DNA of 64,000 nt from Oscarella lobularis (taxonomy: Eukaryota; Porifera; Homoscleromorpha; Homosclerophorida; Oscarellidae), in assembly GCF_947507565.1 (NCBI RefSeq), contig NC_089194.1, forward strand, positions 1,302,001-1,366,000, given 5' to 3'. This document shows positions 35,378 to 49,876 of this stretch, one piece after another; within the stretch, counting starts at the first letter, position 1; the number at the start of each line of letters is the position of its first letter. The notes below the pieces were generated by a model, which had not been told where the DNA came from, searched no databases, and was given only the letters and a program-made list of their open reading frames with translations. A program made the translations under genes and the position numbers.

Positions 35378-36607
35378 AACTATCATACCACTCACTGTCC
35401 AGTGAACTGATACCACGATGATTTTCTCTTTTTCTTGTTACTTCGTGTCTATCTTATATGAAGTCAGCTCGCTTTGTGTTTATGTTAGCGTTATGGCATC
35501 ACGCCTTATATTTCCTGTAGCCTTTGATTTTGCTCCCCACGTGGCGACCAAATAAGGAAGCATACGGGAATGACTTTCACACCTAGGTCATTGTTTGGCA
35601 AATCATGGCTTCTTTCTGTCTCGCTCGAATCGTCATCTGCGAATTCAAGAAAGGAAAGCTGTTCGAAAGACGATGGAGGCCTCGTTTCGTCGATCCAACG
35701 CGCCTACTACGTCTTGCATCTGCTACGACCACGACGAAGTCCTATTGGCCTTTAGGACGCATTTTACGCTCTGTTGAAGAGCACAGTACTATAGTCTATA
35801 CGCAAATGCCAAAGCCTTGTAGTATCTCGTAGAGAAGGGATTAGGGGAAGATGGCCGAGCAGTCAAGTTATCAAGAGCCTATGGAAAAACTGCAAATTTT
35901 TAGTTCTTGGATGAAAAACTGCGAACGTCCAGGACTCGCAAGGAACCTCGCCGGCTACTTGAGCTCCTATCACGCGTGCAATCACTTCACAAGCAGACGA
36001 AAGAAGAGTCAACGCAATATATCAATCAAATTAATCTTTTTTTCCAATTCTTTTAGGGGCAAAATTCTAGCGTGCATTAGATCGAAGTTACAGCCAATTA
36101 CAGTCCAGAAAGATAGATTCCTAACCCTTCTAGACATATCATCTTGAAAGGATTCGCACCATTACCGTAATACCGGCGCTTCTTTTTTCCAAACATCTGG
36201 TGAGCTCATTACTTCGCGGCATGTATGAGTAACTAGGTGTGGCACCCTTGTAAGGCTTTCCAAAAGAGATTCTCCATTGCGCCAGTCGAGCCAAACACTT
36301 TGCTCTTCTGCCCAATGACGACAAAAGAGTAGAATACTGTGCAGAATAAAACTTTCTTTGCACGTTATCTCACGTGTTTTATCATCTAGGTGTGGTCGCG
36401 AACTACCGTTTCCAATCGCGTTTTCAAGTTCCTAATTTTGACGTAGAGACTTCCCTTTGGCACGTCCGTGCGCCATACGTCAGAAAATCCATTTGCGGAC
36501 CACTCCGTTTTGAACTTCGTAGAGGAATTCGATTGGTAATTGTATGCTAATTCGATAACAATCCTTTTCGGAGACCTCATTCGCATTGTGTTGTCAACAA
36601 AGGAAGG

Positions 36608-37441
36608 ATGCAGATTTGTGTCGTCGTCGTCGTCGCAGCTTTCGCCTTCTTCTCCGCTCCCATCAGCGCTGATCACCACGGTGGCCTCGACTGTGATGCG
36701 CTAGTTATAGATTGCATGGGCAAAGCCGCGTGTGCTCCACTGTGGACCGCGTACAACACAACCTGCAGGTCGGTCTTCACTGGCGCAACCATGCAGTGTT
36801 CGCAGGCTTGCACTGATGCCGCGAATGCGTTGATCACGGAGCCGACAGCAGGCAACGCGTTTCCAACGTGCAAATGCTCGGCCAATGACACGTACGGCTA
36901 TTGCAACATCGAACGAGGACTCGTATTTCGAAATTGTCTCTCTAAGAACCCACCTACACCTATAAGATGTTCGCAAATTCTTGGAATTTGCCAGATTACT
37001 TCATGGTGCCACACTCTACTTGGTCCGTATTACATTGACTGTGCTCCGGCTAGCAATGCGAACAGTATGTGCTCTGCAAATTGCAATGCGACGTTTGAAG
37101 CGCTTTTGGACCATCCGATACCCAATTTGCTTCAGTACTGCGTGTGCGACGCCGGAGCCACAAACTGCACCGCCTACAGAGCCGTGTCTCGAGATTGTAA
37201 CCGCTTTCCTCGAACAAACGCTCCGACGAACGCTCCGACGAACGCCCCGACGAACGCTCCGACGAACGCTCCGACGAACGCCCCGACGAACGCTCCGACG
37301 AACGCCCCGACGAACGCTCCGACGAACGCCCCGACGAACGCTCCGACGAACGCCCCTGTTAAACCCACTGGCTCTGCGAGCGTTCCGCGCATAGCTGCGG
37401 TTGCTGTAGCAATTGTGGCGCTTTTCGCTTTCTGGCTGTAG
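36608..37441 (+). CDS. GPI-anchored GFRalpha/GAS1-like surface protein A
   Basis: Single-exon gene, 277 residues. Signal peptide about 1-22 (CVVVVVAAFAFFSAPISA). Two Cys-rich GDNF-receptor/GAS1-type domains follow: residues about 29-117 (CDALVIDC, AACAPLW, then C-C pairs and CKCS) and about 121-199 (CSQILGIC, CHTLLGPYY, YCVCDAG). Then come 12 Thr-Asn-Ala-Pro repeats (37213-37359) making a stiff stalk, and a C-terminal GPI-type signal (SASVPRIAAVAVAIVALFAFWL). Predicted glycosylated cell-surface receptor or adhesion molecule; ligand unknown. Sister of the gene at 38725-39483. Family call rests on the Cys pattern, so moderately sure. Confidence 0.75.
   Translation: MQICVVVVVAAFAFFSAPISADHHGGLDCDALVIDCMGKAACAPLWTAYNTTCRSVFTGATMQCSQACTDAANALITEPTAGNAFPTCKCSANDTYGYCNIERGLVFRNCLSKNPPTPIRCSQILGICQITSWCHTLLGPYYIDCAPASNANSMCSANCNATFEALLDHPIPNLLQYCVCDAGATNCTAYRAVSRDCNRFPRTNAPTNAPTNAPTNAPTNAPTNAPTNAPTNAPTNAPTNAPTNAPTNAPVKPTGSASVPRIAAVAVAIVALFAFWL
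37213..37359 (+). repeat. 12-base coding minisatellite (Thr-Asn-Ala-Pro) x12
   Basis: Twelve in-frame copies of ACGAACGCYCCG encode the stalk of protein A. The paralog has only five units, four of them Thr-Asp-Ala-Pro, so the array changes length and sequence between copies. Confidence 0.95.
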
Positions 37442-37520
37442 CAGGAATTCCGCGTATCTTTGCAGACTTAGTCTTTGTCAGTAATAACACTTGACCGGTT
37501 CTCTTTTCATGAAATTTTTA

Positions 37521-39560
37521 TTGAAGTCGACTCGCTTTGTGTTTATGTTAGCGTTACGGCATCACGCCTAATATTTCCAGTAGCCTTTGATATTTTGCTC
37601 CCCACGTGGCGACCAAATAAGGAAGCATACGGGAATGACTTTCACACCTAGGCCATTGTTTGGCAAATCATGGCTTCTTCTGTCTCGCTCGAATCGTCAT
37701 CTGCGAATTCAAGAAAGGAAAGCTGTTCGAAAGACGCCGGAGGCCTCGTTTCGTCGATCCAACGCGCCTACTACGCCTTGCATCTGCTACGACCACGACG
37801 AAGTCCTATTGGCCTTTAGGCGCATTTTACGCTCTGTTGAAGAGCACAGTATAGTCTATCCGCAAATGCCAAAGCCCTGTACTAGTATCTCGTAGAGAGG
37901 GAGTAGAGGGGAGATGGCCGAGCAGTCAAGTTATCAAGAGCCTATGGAAAAACTGCAAATTTTTAGTTATTAGATGAAAAACTGCAAACGTCCAGGACTC
38001 GCAAGGAACCTCGCCGGCCACATGAGCTCCTATCACGCGTGCAATCACTTCACAAGCAGACAAAAGAAGAGTCAACGCAATATATCAATCAAATTAATCT
38101 TTTTTTCAATCCTTTTAGGGGAAAAATTCTAGCGTGCGTTAGATCGAAGTTACAGCCAATACAGTCCAGAAAGATAGATTCCTAACCCTTCTAGACATAT
38201 CATCTTGAGAGGATTTGCACCATTACCGTAATACCGTATCTTTTAGCGCGATAGATGTTTTGGCGCTTCTTTTTTCCAAACATCTGGTGAGCTCATTACT
38301 TCGCGGCATGTAGGAGTAACTAGGTGTGGCACCCTTGTAAGGCTTTCCAAAAGAGATTCTCCATTGCGCCAGTCGAGCCAAACACTTTGGTTCCCTTTGC
38401 TCTTCTGCCCAATGACGACAAAAGAGTAGAATACTGTGCAGAATAAAACTTTCTTTGAAATTTTATTGCACGTGATCTCACGTGTTTTATCAAGGGGCGT
38501 CTCTAGGTGTGGTCGCGAACTGCCGCTTCCAATCGCGTTTTCAAGTTCTTAATTTTGACCTAGAGACTTCCCTTTGGCACGTCCGTGCGCCATACGTCAG
38601 AAAATCCATTTGCGGACCACTCCGTTTTGAACTTCGTAGAGGAATTTGATTGGTAATTGTATGCTAATTCGATAACAATCCCTTTCGGAGACCTCATTCG
38701 CATTGTGTTGTCAACGAAGGAAGGATGCAGATTTGTGTCGTCGTCGTCGTCGTCGCAGCTTTCGCCTTCTTCTCCGCGCCCATCAGCGCTGATCACCACG
38801 GTGGCCTCGACTGTGATGCGCTAACTACAGATTGCAAGGGCAAAGCCGCGTGTGCTCCACTCTGGACCGCGTTCGACACAAACTGCAAGTCGGTCCTCAC
38901 TGGCGCAACCAAGCAGTGCACGTCGGAATGCACTGCTGCCGCGAATGCGTTGATCGCCGAACAAACAACAGGCAGCGCGTTTTCAACGTGCAAATGCTCG
39001 GCCAATGACACGTACGGCTATTGCAACATCGAACGAGGACTCGTATTTCGAAATTGTCTCAATATGAACCCGTCTACACCTATAAGTTGTGCGCAAATTC
39101 TTGGAATTTGCAACATTACTTTAACGTGCAACCCTCTACTTGGTCCGTATTACACTAACTGTGCTCCGGCTAGCAATCCGAACAATATGTGCTCTGCCAA
39201 TTGCAAAACGTCGTTTCAAGACCTTTTGGCCAATCCGATACCCAATTTGCTTCAGTACTGCAAATGCGACGCCGGAGACACAGGATGCCTCGCCTTCAGA
39301 GCCACATCTCTGGATTGCAACCTCTTTCCTGCAACAAACGCTCCGACGGACGCCCCGACGGACGCCCCGACGGACGCCCCGACGGACGCCCCGACAGCGG
39401 CTAAACCCACTGGCTCTGCGAGCGTTCCGCGCATAGCTGCGGTTGCTGTAGCAATTGTGGCGCTTTTCGCTTTCTGGCTGTAGCAGGAATGCCGCGCATC
39501 TTTGCAGACTTTGCCTTCTTTGTCAGTAGTAATTACAGCACTTGATCTGTTTGCTTTTTC
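37521..39560. repeat. tandem duplication, unit 2
   Basis: Second unit of the 2.06-kb duplication, with strong similarity along its length to 35456-37520, including the non-coding lead and the gene. It has extra short insertions (for example near 38236-38265) and a shorter stalk repeat. Confidence 0.85.
38725..39483 (+). CDS. GPI-anchored GFRalpha/GAS1-like surface protein B
   Basis: Single-exon paralog of protein A, 252 residues. Same signal peptide, same two GFRalpha/GAS1-type Cys domains, and same GPI-type tail. Substitutions cluster in the ectodomain (for example CKGKAACAPLWTAFDTNC and CNPLLGPYYTNC), while the tail is unchanged. The stalk has one Thr-Asn-Ala-Pro and four Thr-Asp-Ala-Pro units (about 39334-39396), making it shorter and acidic. 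Different ectodomains with a fixed anchor would fit changed ligand choice after duplication, but this is inference. Confidence 0.75.
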   Translation: MQICVVVVVVAAFAFFSAPISADHHGGLDCDALTTDCKGKAACAPLWTAFDTNCKSVLTGATKQCTSECTAAANALIAEQTTGSAFSTCKCSANDTYGYCNIERGLVFRNCLNMNPSTPISCAQILGICNITLTCNPLLGPYYTNCAPASNPNNMCSANCKTSFQDLLANPIPNLLQYCKCDAGDTGCLAFRATSLDCNLFPATNAPTDAPTDAPTDAPTDAPTAAKPTGSASVPRIAAVAVAIVALFAFWL

Positions 39561-39763
39561 CGATGGTTTTACCTGTTCTTTCCTTCTCTCGCGTTCTTTC
39601 GAATTCGAATAAAGTCTGCATTCAACGTCACTGTTGCCCCAAATTCGTGTTGAGTTCCGTGCAACTAACTTGATCAACACTAACTCATATGCAAATTTTC
39701 ACGGACAGAAACGTAAAGGTCCTAAACTACTAACAATGGCACTAAGGATTTCCTCGTTCCACG

Positions 39764-41077
39764 TCACAAGCCGAATCTTTGGCAGTACTCGCTGTAGTCG
39801 TCACGAATTTGTGCCGCGTCGAGACCAAAGTCGCTTAGCGTAGTCACGTTGCGCTTACCTCCCTTAGATCGCCTCGCCTCTTCTTCCTTCAGAAACGCAC
39901 TCAAATTTCCGTGCATCTCATTCGTATACTCCAGTCCGACTTGATTCGCTATAGTGCGGCACACGCCCACAGGATCACGAGCGATATCATTGAACTTCAC
40001 GTCAACAGTGCACGTGGCAGATTTCTGACTTACCATCGCACGAATGCGAGTCCCAATCAGCTCGTAGCATTGTCGTCCAATCGTGAAGGAGTCGTTCCGA
40101 TTGCGCCCGGTCTGCGCGGCCAGAACGAGGGAGGCCAGAGACGCAATCGACGTCGCCGGATCGCGATGCACGCGCACGAAGCACGCGTCGGGAAAATGAT
40201 GCAGTATAGCGTCGGAAAACGATGAATGAAAGGGCGCCTTGAGCACGAAACGAGTCCTCTTGTCACTTGCCACCTCTGGGCTGTCGCTGATGCTGCGCAT
40301 CACGAGAAGGTCGCGCTTGTACGAGGCGTACGTTCGGTCGACCAAGTCGTCGTAATTCGTTACGGCGTCAATAAAATTTTGTCCTCGAATGAAGGGCAGA
40401 TGATAGTAGAGGAGATATTTGTTTAGTTCGGTGGGACATTCTTCGGGATCAGATAGTCCCAGTGGGTGAATGCCCTTTGCAATGGGGCTCCCTGAGTCGG
40501 AAATGAATTCCTTTTTGAAATCGACGTCTCGTAACGCGATTTGCACACGACGACGTAGATCGTCAATTGACGTTGCTTTTTTGACGTCATCCGGCGTGAT
40601 TTCGCCTAGTTGAGAGAGGGAGTCGGGCAGACAAAAGACGTTCGGGTGAAGCGAGAGAAATCGAATGAGAAGGGTCGAACGAGAGCGTGGTAGGCCGAAA
40701 ACAAAGATGGGTCTGCTGACGGACGGGATAGAAATCGCGGGAAACTGTCGTGGTATGAGCTCGAGGCAGTAGAGAGCTCGTACTTGAGCTAGAAGGGCTT
40801 TATAGGCTACCCATACTTCAAACGGCGTTACTCCTCGCGAAGGCGCAAGCTTTAGTTGGTAGAGAAGGGACTGAAGGCGTTCTTGCCAGAGTCTATTTGA
40901 CGTAAAAGTTGGAAGGGTTCCCCATTTGACGGAAATCCTGTTCAAAAGCTCTTCGACGGTCTCTGGTGGTTTTTCCACGATCCTAATTCCTATACGGCTT
41001 AGATAAGGATCCACTGCATTGAGAAAGAGACGCAAAAGACGGTAGAAGAAGCTGAAGACAAGGCGTGCACTTTCCAT
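39764..41077 (-). CDS. sulfotransferase family protein
   Basis: Single-exon gene, 437 residues. A hydrophobic N-terminus (about residues 5-20) suggests a membrane anchor, as in Golgi sulfotransferases. The PAPS-binding 5' loop reads FVFGLPRSRSTLLIRFLSLH (about residues 125-144) and the 3'-phosphate loop VRVHRDPATSIASLASL (about 300-316), the two hallmarks of the P-loop sulfotransferase fold (Sulfotransfer_3 style). Likely transfers sulfate from PAPS to an unknown carbohydrate or small molecule. Nothing ties it to the complement genes except distance. Confidence 0.85.
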   Translation of the reverse strand: MESARLVFSFFYRLLRLFLNAVDPYLSRIGIRIVEKPPETVEELLNRISVKWGTLPTFTSNRLWQERLQSLLYQLKLAPSRGVTPFEVWVAYKALLAQVRALYCLELIPRQFPAISIPSVSRPIFVFGLPRSRSTLLIRFLSLHPNVFCLPDSLSQLGEITPDDVKKATSIDDLRRRVQIALRDVDFKKEFISDSGSPIAKGIHPLGLSDPEECPTELNKYLLYYHLPFIRGQNFIDAVTNYDDLVDRTYASYKRDLLVMRSISDSPEVASDKRTRFVLKAPFHSSFSDAILHHFPDACFVRVHRDPATSIASLASLVLAAQTGRNRNDSFTIGRQCYELIGTRIRAMVSQKSATCTVDVKFNDIARDPVGVCRTIANQVGLEYTNEMHGNLSAFLKEEEARRSKGGKRNVTTLSDFGLDAAQIRDDYSEYCQRFGL

Positions 41078-41313
41078 GGCTCGGGGTGTCTAGCAACGAA
41101 TACTTGCTAACACTTAGAGACTGAACAGAGAAGTGATAAAGATTTGCAGCACAGCACCTCGGTGAAGCATGCAGTGAATTTCATAATTCTCAAAGCACTC
41201 TATCTATCTTGGACAAGTCAAGTCTCCTCCATAGCTTTCGGTTCACTTTTGCAGAGCGCCAGTGGGCGGTGTAGGAATGCGCACGTAATTTGATTGTCGT
41301 CATCATCGACGTC

Positions 41314-42190
41314 ATGGAAGTCTTCACGGTCGTGCTTGTTGCCGTTACGGTCTTTGTTCTCGTGTTTTCTCTTCTCTTGATGTACAGCGGAGCTTTCTTT
41401 ACAGTCAACTGGAGAAAAGGGAAGCCCTACGAGGTATCACGTCCAGATCAATGTCCGGCTGCAAACTTACACTCGTTTTTTCGCTAAGGGAACGAAGTAT
41501 CTGGCCTATTGGTATCGCAGAGGAAAGTACAGCGAAAGCAGCGAGCTCTTTATGAGAGCTTCGAAGCTGTTCGGAAAGCACAACTGCCCCTTGTTTGGAG
41601 TCTACTACGATAAGGTTTGCAAAATGCAAAGGGAGTGCTAGCTGCAGGCATCAGCCTCTAGGAGTAGTAAGAATGTGCTGTGGACAATTGTTTTAGGAGG
41701 GCCCCCCCACTCGATCATTCCACTCACTGTAGAGGTGTTGAAAGCAACCCTAGCTGGCGCACCTTCTAACGTGGCGTCTGAGATAAATTCCTTAAAATTA
41801 GGATTCAAATGATTCCCAGTCTCGATTTGCCGTCGGAATTTTTCTCCCCGAAAAGCCGAGCAAAGAGCTGGAGAAGCTGTTGGAGGAGAACGAAATGAAT
41901 CGTCACGACCTGCCCGAAGTCGAGACGGGCCTGGTCGCCGAATTTCCCTTTACGACCCGTTTCTCCATACTCCTGAGCATATTCAAAGTCTACCCAGCTC
42001 TCGATCGTTACCTGAAGGTAGATAGGGCGTACGGTTGGCATGCCTTTACGCTTTTGGTTCTTAGACGCATGGAATGGAGCGCAAAGATCCTGGGGCGTGT
42101 TTTGAGGTGTGCGATCCGTCGAAACCGAAAGAGTTGCGTTATTTCGTCGTCTCTGGCGACGATTTCGTCATTCCCGAGTTTTCCCGTTGA
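41314..42190 (+). CDS. TEX264-like protein (short form)
   Basis: Four exons (41314-41433, 41489-41614, 41820-42017, 42065-42190), 570 spliced bases, 189 residues. An N-terminal membrane segment (VVLVAVTVFVLVFSLLLMYSG) is followed by a GyrI-like domain that matches TEX264: AYWYRRGKYSESSELF, FGVYYD, RFAVGIFL, EFPFTTRFSILLSI and VYPALDRYLK. TEX264 is an ER-phagy receptor. The vertebrate protein has a long tail with an LC3-interacting motif; here the chain ends after the folded domain (DDFVIPEFSR), so the tail is missing or in an unseen exon. A small exon between 41614 and 41820 cannot be excluded. Confidence 0.78.
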
Positions 42191-42555
42191 AACGGAGCAT
42201 CCGTTTTGAGCAACCAGCTGGCTTTATGTTCAATTTCCTTCATGAGTGTTGCGTCGAAAATTCATTGACTAATTCTAAGTGCCGTGAGAGTCTCTAGTTT
42301 CTGTTTTGATTTGCGCCTGCTTAGCTAAGCAATCAAAGAGCAAATAATCCCACACTCGGTTTCGAAAATTGTCTATGAGATTGTGCTTCCCACGTGTTCG
42401 CCTTTCTCTAGAGTGTCTTAACCTCGCACTGCTCAGAACAAGAAAACCATTCTTGTCCGTAGCGTCTTAACATGCACTCGAATCTCTTGTTGCATTTGAA
42501 CAATTCCTTTGTGAGCGCAGTCTTAGTTACTTTCAGACACGTTGCCAGGCACACA
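42191..42555. other. intergenic, no gene seen
   Basis: Lies between the 3' ends of the TEX264-like gene and a minus-strand Cys-rich gene. No coding or RNA signal recognised. Confidence 0.5.
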
Positions 42556-43473
42556 CTATCGTACCACTTTCTTAATATACCTATAATATGGCTTAATTAG
42601 TAAGGCAGTGTAATTCTTCTTCGACTCAAATTTTACTGTACCTTTTTTGGGATTAGCATCATTAGTTTTATTTGGCAACGCGACGGTCAGCGGTGCCTCC
42701 AACGAAAAAGGCGGATTGATGCGATCTGACGTCAATCCGCACTTGGGAGCGCAGCTTTTGACGTTAGTGCTATACATATTGACGTAGCACTGGACGTCCT
42801 TGTCGCATTTACGATACGCCTCGAAGGCGTCGTCCATGCTGAACTCGGTTACGCCGACACAGTGGCTGATACAATTGAGAGTCTCTCGTAAGTTGAAACC
42901 TACGGTATTTTTAGAGGGAGAGATAAATAGCTACTGTATGTATACCTCCAATGGAGGAACGTGCCAGAAATTGCCCATCATCTATATATAACGTTCATTT
43001 AATTAATTAATTAATTAAACATTTTATTGAATATGTATACCTTCTGGTCCTGCCTCGGATAGTTCCGGTAGAGGATTGTCGACGTCGTCGTCGACATTGA
43101 GTCCACACTTGGGCGCGCAAGCGATTACGTGGTCGCCGAAGAGGTGTAGATAGCACTGGACGTCCTGATCGCAGCGATGAAAGGCGCTGAAAGCGTCGCT
43201 CAGGCTGAAGTGAGTCTTTCCGAGACACTCGCTGATGCACGTCAACGTTTCTTGTAAATTGAAACCTGGGGGGGAGGGCGTATAGAAACGTGATTGAGAG
43301 GCAGTCTCTGAGTCTTTCGTTTCCTCGACCGTTTATGGCGTGAGTTTCTTTACTGGATGCACATGAACTGACTAGATCCAGATGCGCGTCAGTGACCATC
43401 CTCTCATTAGAGCTCAATTACCAAATTGAATTGCTAGAAGAACGACTGCCGAACTTTTGCTTGCTCTGTGCAT
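42556..43473 (-). CDS. secreted protein with two related Cys-rich modules, family unknown
   Basis: Three exons joined in phase 1: 43422-43473 (MHRASKSSAVVLLAIQFG, signal peptide-like), 43041-43265 (module 1) and 42556-42899 (module 2); 621 spliced bases, 206 residues. Each module begins GFNLxETLxCIS and shares six Cys: C-x3-C, then C-D-x-D-V-Q-C, then C-A-P-K-C-G. The modules clearly arose by exon duplication. The short intron between them (42900-43040) has a TTAA repeat. The second exon could also be read through to a stop overlapping an AATAAA, giving a one-module form. Function not recognised. Confidence 0.65.
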
Positions 43474-44011
43474 CTTTGCTAGTAGCAGCCAAACGACGAC
43501 GTCTAAAGAAGAGAACTGCACGCATATATATATTGAGCAGACTCAAACGAAAAGCGAAATTTAATTGGCCTCGTTCTTGCTCGGAGAACTCGAAGGTGCG
43601 GCTGTAGCAGCGAGGTTTTCCAAGCTTTCTCCAAGTCACCTCGGCATTTTGTGTGAAGAAATCAGATGCTCAGTTCAGGCTAAAAATAAGAGATATGGCT
43701 TTTGAAATCACGGGTCTCAATTTCAGCACACCTGGTTATGAGGGCAATTTCTTTAGGCGAATGCACGTTCAAATTGCGTGCATTTTATTATTTATTATAT
43801 TTCTTACAAAAATCTGCATTATTCGTTATTGAATGTAGCAATTTATTTTTGGCAATGAAATCACGCTTCTCGCGCCTAAATTCAAGATGGCGGCAAATGC
43901 CTCGTGAACCGAACGCCTTTCCACGATTTCGTCTTATTACGCTTTCGTGCAGATTATTGCCTGGTAAGGATCAATACAGTATGTACAGCCATAACGTCCC
44001 GTACAAGGAAA
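43474..44011. promoter_or_regulatory. divergent intergenic region
   Basis: Separates the minus-strand Cys-rich gene from the plus-strand deubiquitinase. No gene seen; holds both promoters by position. Confidence 0.4.
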
Positions 44012-48435
<4,424 letters not shown>

Positions 48436-49728
48436 CGTTTCCGCGTAGAATTTCTACTGTGCTGTGAGTGAACGTTTTAATCGCGGGAGATTTGTGTGTA
48501 CCGTTAATATTATTAAGTCGAGAAGTCAAAGAAGTCAAAGTTCTAGCGGGTCTCTCAGTGTAGCGCACGTTTGCGTTGTAGCTGCCTGATGGAACGTAGC
48601 ACCTTGATTTTGCTGACACGGCGTTTTGCCGTTACTGCGTTTTCGTTCGCTTTTCGCGTCCAAATAGCGAACGAATGTCTTTAGAATGGACTCACAATGC
48701 GTTTTGCGATCGATTCATCGCGTCTACTTCTCGTATTAGGGCATTTCGTGGCAACGCGACGATTGACGTCATGCGTTGCTCAATGTAGCGTGACAGGGCG
48801 TGACTTGCGTACGTAGGCACACATTCCTTGTCGTTTCTTCGGTTTTGATTTGATTTGCGACCAAATTTCGTTAGTTTTTGTCAGCAGAAATGCATTTGCG
48901 GCCGATTGGCAGAGGTTTCTGTTCAAACGAGGCACTTCTTGTCACTTTTTGATCGTGAATAGCTGCAGTCGTTCGTCCCTAGTCGCGTATGAGTATAAAT
49001 ACCCAGCGTTTACAAGTACTTATCAGATGGAGCAGAGCAGAGCTCGTGGCTAGGATAGAAGCTCTCCCCAAGGTTTGAGTGCATCGATGACCCGGTGGTC
49101 GCCTCATTCCTCACTTGACAAGGGTGTAACATTGCACGCCTTCCTAGTTCTCGCATCTCTCTCCCAGCTCCTGGGCACCTCTGTCACCGGGATAAACCTC
49201 CATAGCACCGTCTTCCGTGGGGTTTGTGTCAAGTGTCGATGTTTTTTGTTCTTTTTCAATTGTTTTACGTTCAAAACGCGCGTTTTTCGACGTTTTAATG
49301 GCCAAACGACGCGTCTCTGACGTATAAGAGTAGAAAGGGGGCCCCAGTTCATAAAGTTTGCGTGCACTGCAGAGCATTGCTCGCAAACGAACAGTCTAAC
49401 AGTGCGGAACACTGTACCAATGTCGATCAGCAAAAAGAACAGTAAAAGCGTGTAAAGGAGGGGGAGACCTCATGCTCCAGGCGCAATCAAATTTTGTTGA
49501 ATCAGATTCACAGGTACCGCTTTTTAGTCAGCCTGAAATGGAGTTGATGGGGCCGTTCAATTTTCAGTCTTGATTCTAAGCGCTCTGATCAGAGCAAGAA
49601 AGTACTTATTAGATGTATCAGAACTCTCAACTTACTATATTTCTTCTTATAGAAGCCTCGCTCCGCTTGCCTTTCTCGCAGCAGTATCAATCTCGAGATA
49701 GCATCGTCTCTCAACTACTGAGCACCGG
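48436..49728. other. intergenic, no gene seen
   Basis: About 1.3 kb between the deubiquitinase and the large repeat element. Only short open frames without recognisable domains. Confidence 0.45.
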
Positions 49729-49876
49729 TAAGAGACGTAGTTGGGGGACTGACTGGGACACTAAGGCTGGGGAGCTGCCGAATGCATGGGGGCCTCAGTT
49801 CAGAGTTAAAGTAATTTTTGATTCAAATTACCGTGACTTACGTAGCTCTTGATTCAAACTTAGAAAAACGATGCCA
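49729..49876 (+). repeat. left direct flank of the palindromic element
   Basis: Contains GTAGTTGGGGGACTGACT, GGGAGCTGCCGAA-like and TCTTGATTCAAACTTAG blocks that recur in the same orientation at 52385-52502, on the far side of the element. Confidence 0.75.

Larger units (their letters stand above)
35456..37520. repeat. tandem duplication, unit 1
   Basis: About 2.06-kb unit starting near TATGAAGTCAGCTCGC and ending after the GFRalpha/GAS1-like gene A. The whole of it, including about 1.1 kb of upstream non-coding DNA, recurs as unit 2 with small indels. Reading frames in the upstream part are not kept between units, so it is taken as non-coding and promoter DNA. Confidence 0.85.

Noticed and set aside
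35570-35832. Plus-strand frames in the lead of the duplicated unit
   Set aside because: A one-base change between units shifts the frame, so protein coding is not maintained.
36386-36679. Antisense frame conserved in both duplicated units (also 38560-38799)
   Set aside because: It lies opposite the 5' end of the GFRalpha/GAS1-like genes and is kept only because the units are recent duplicates; no domain or signal.
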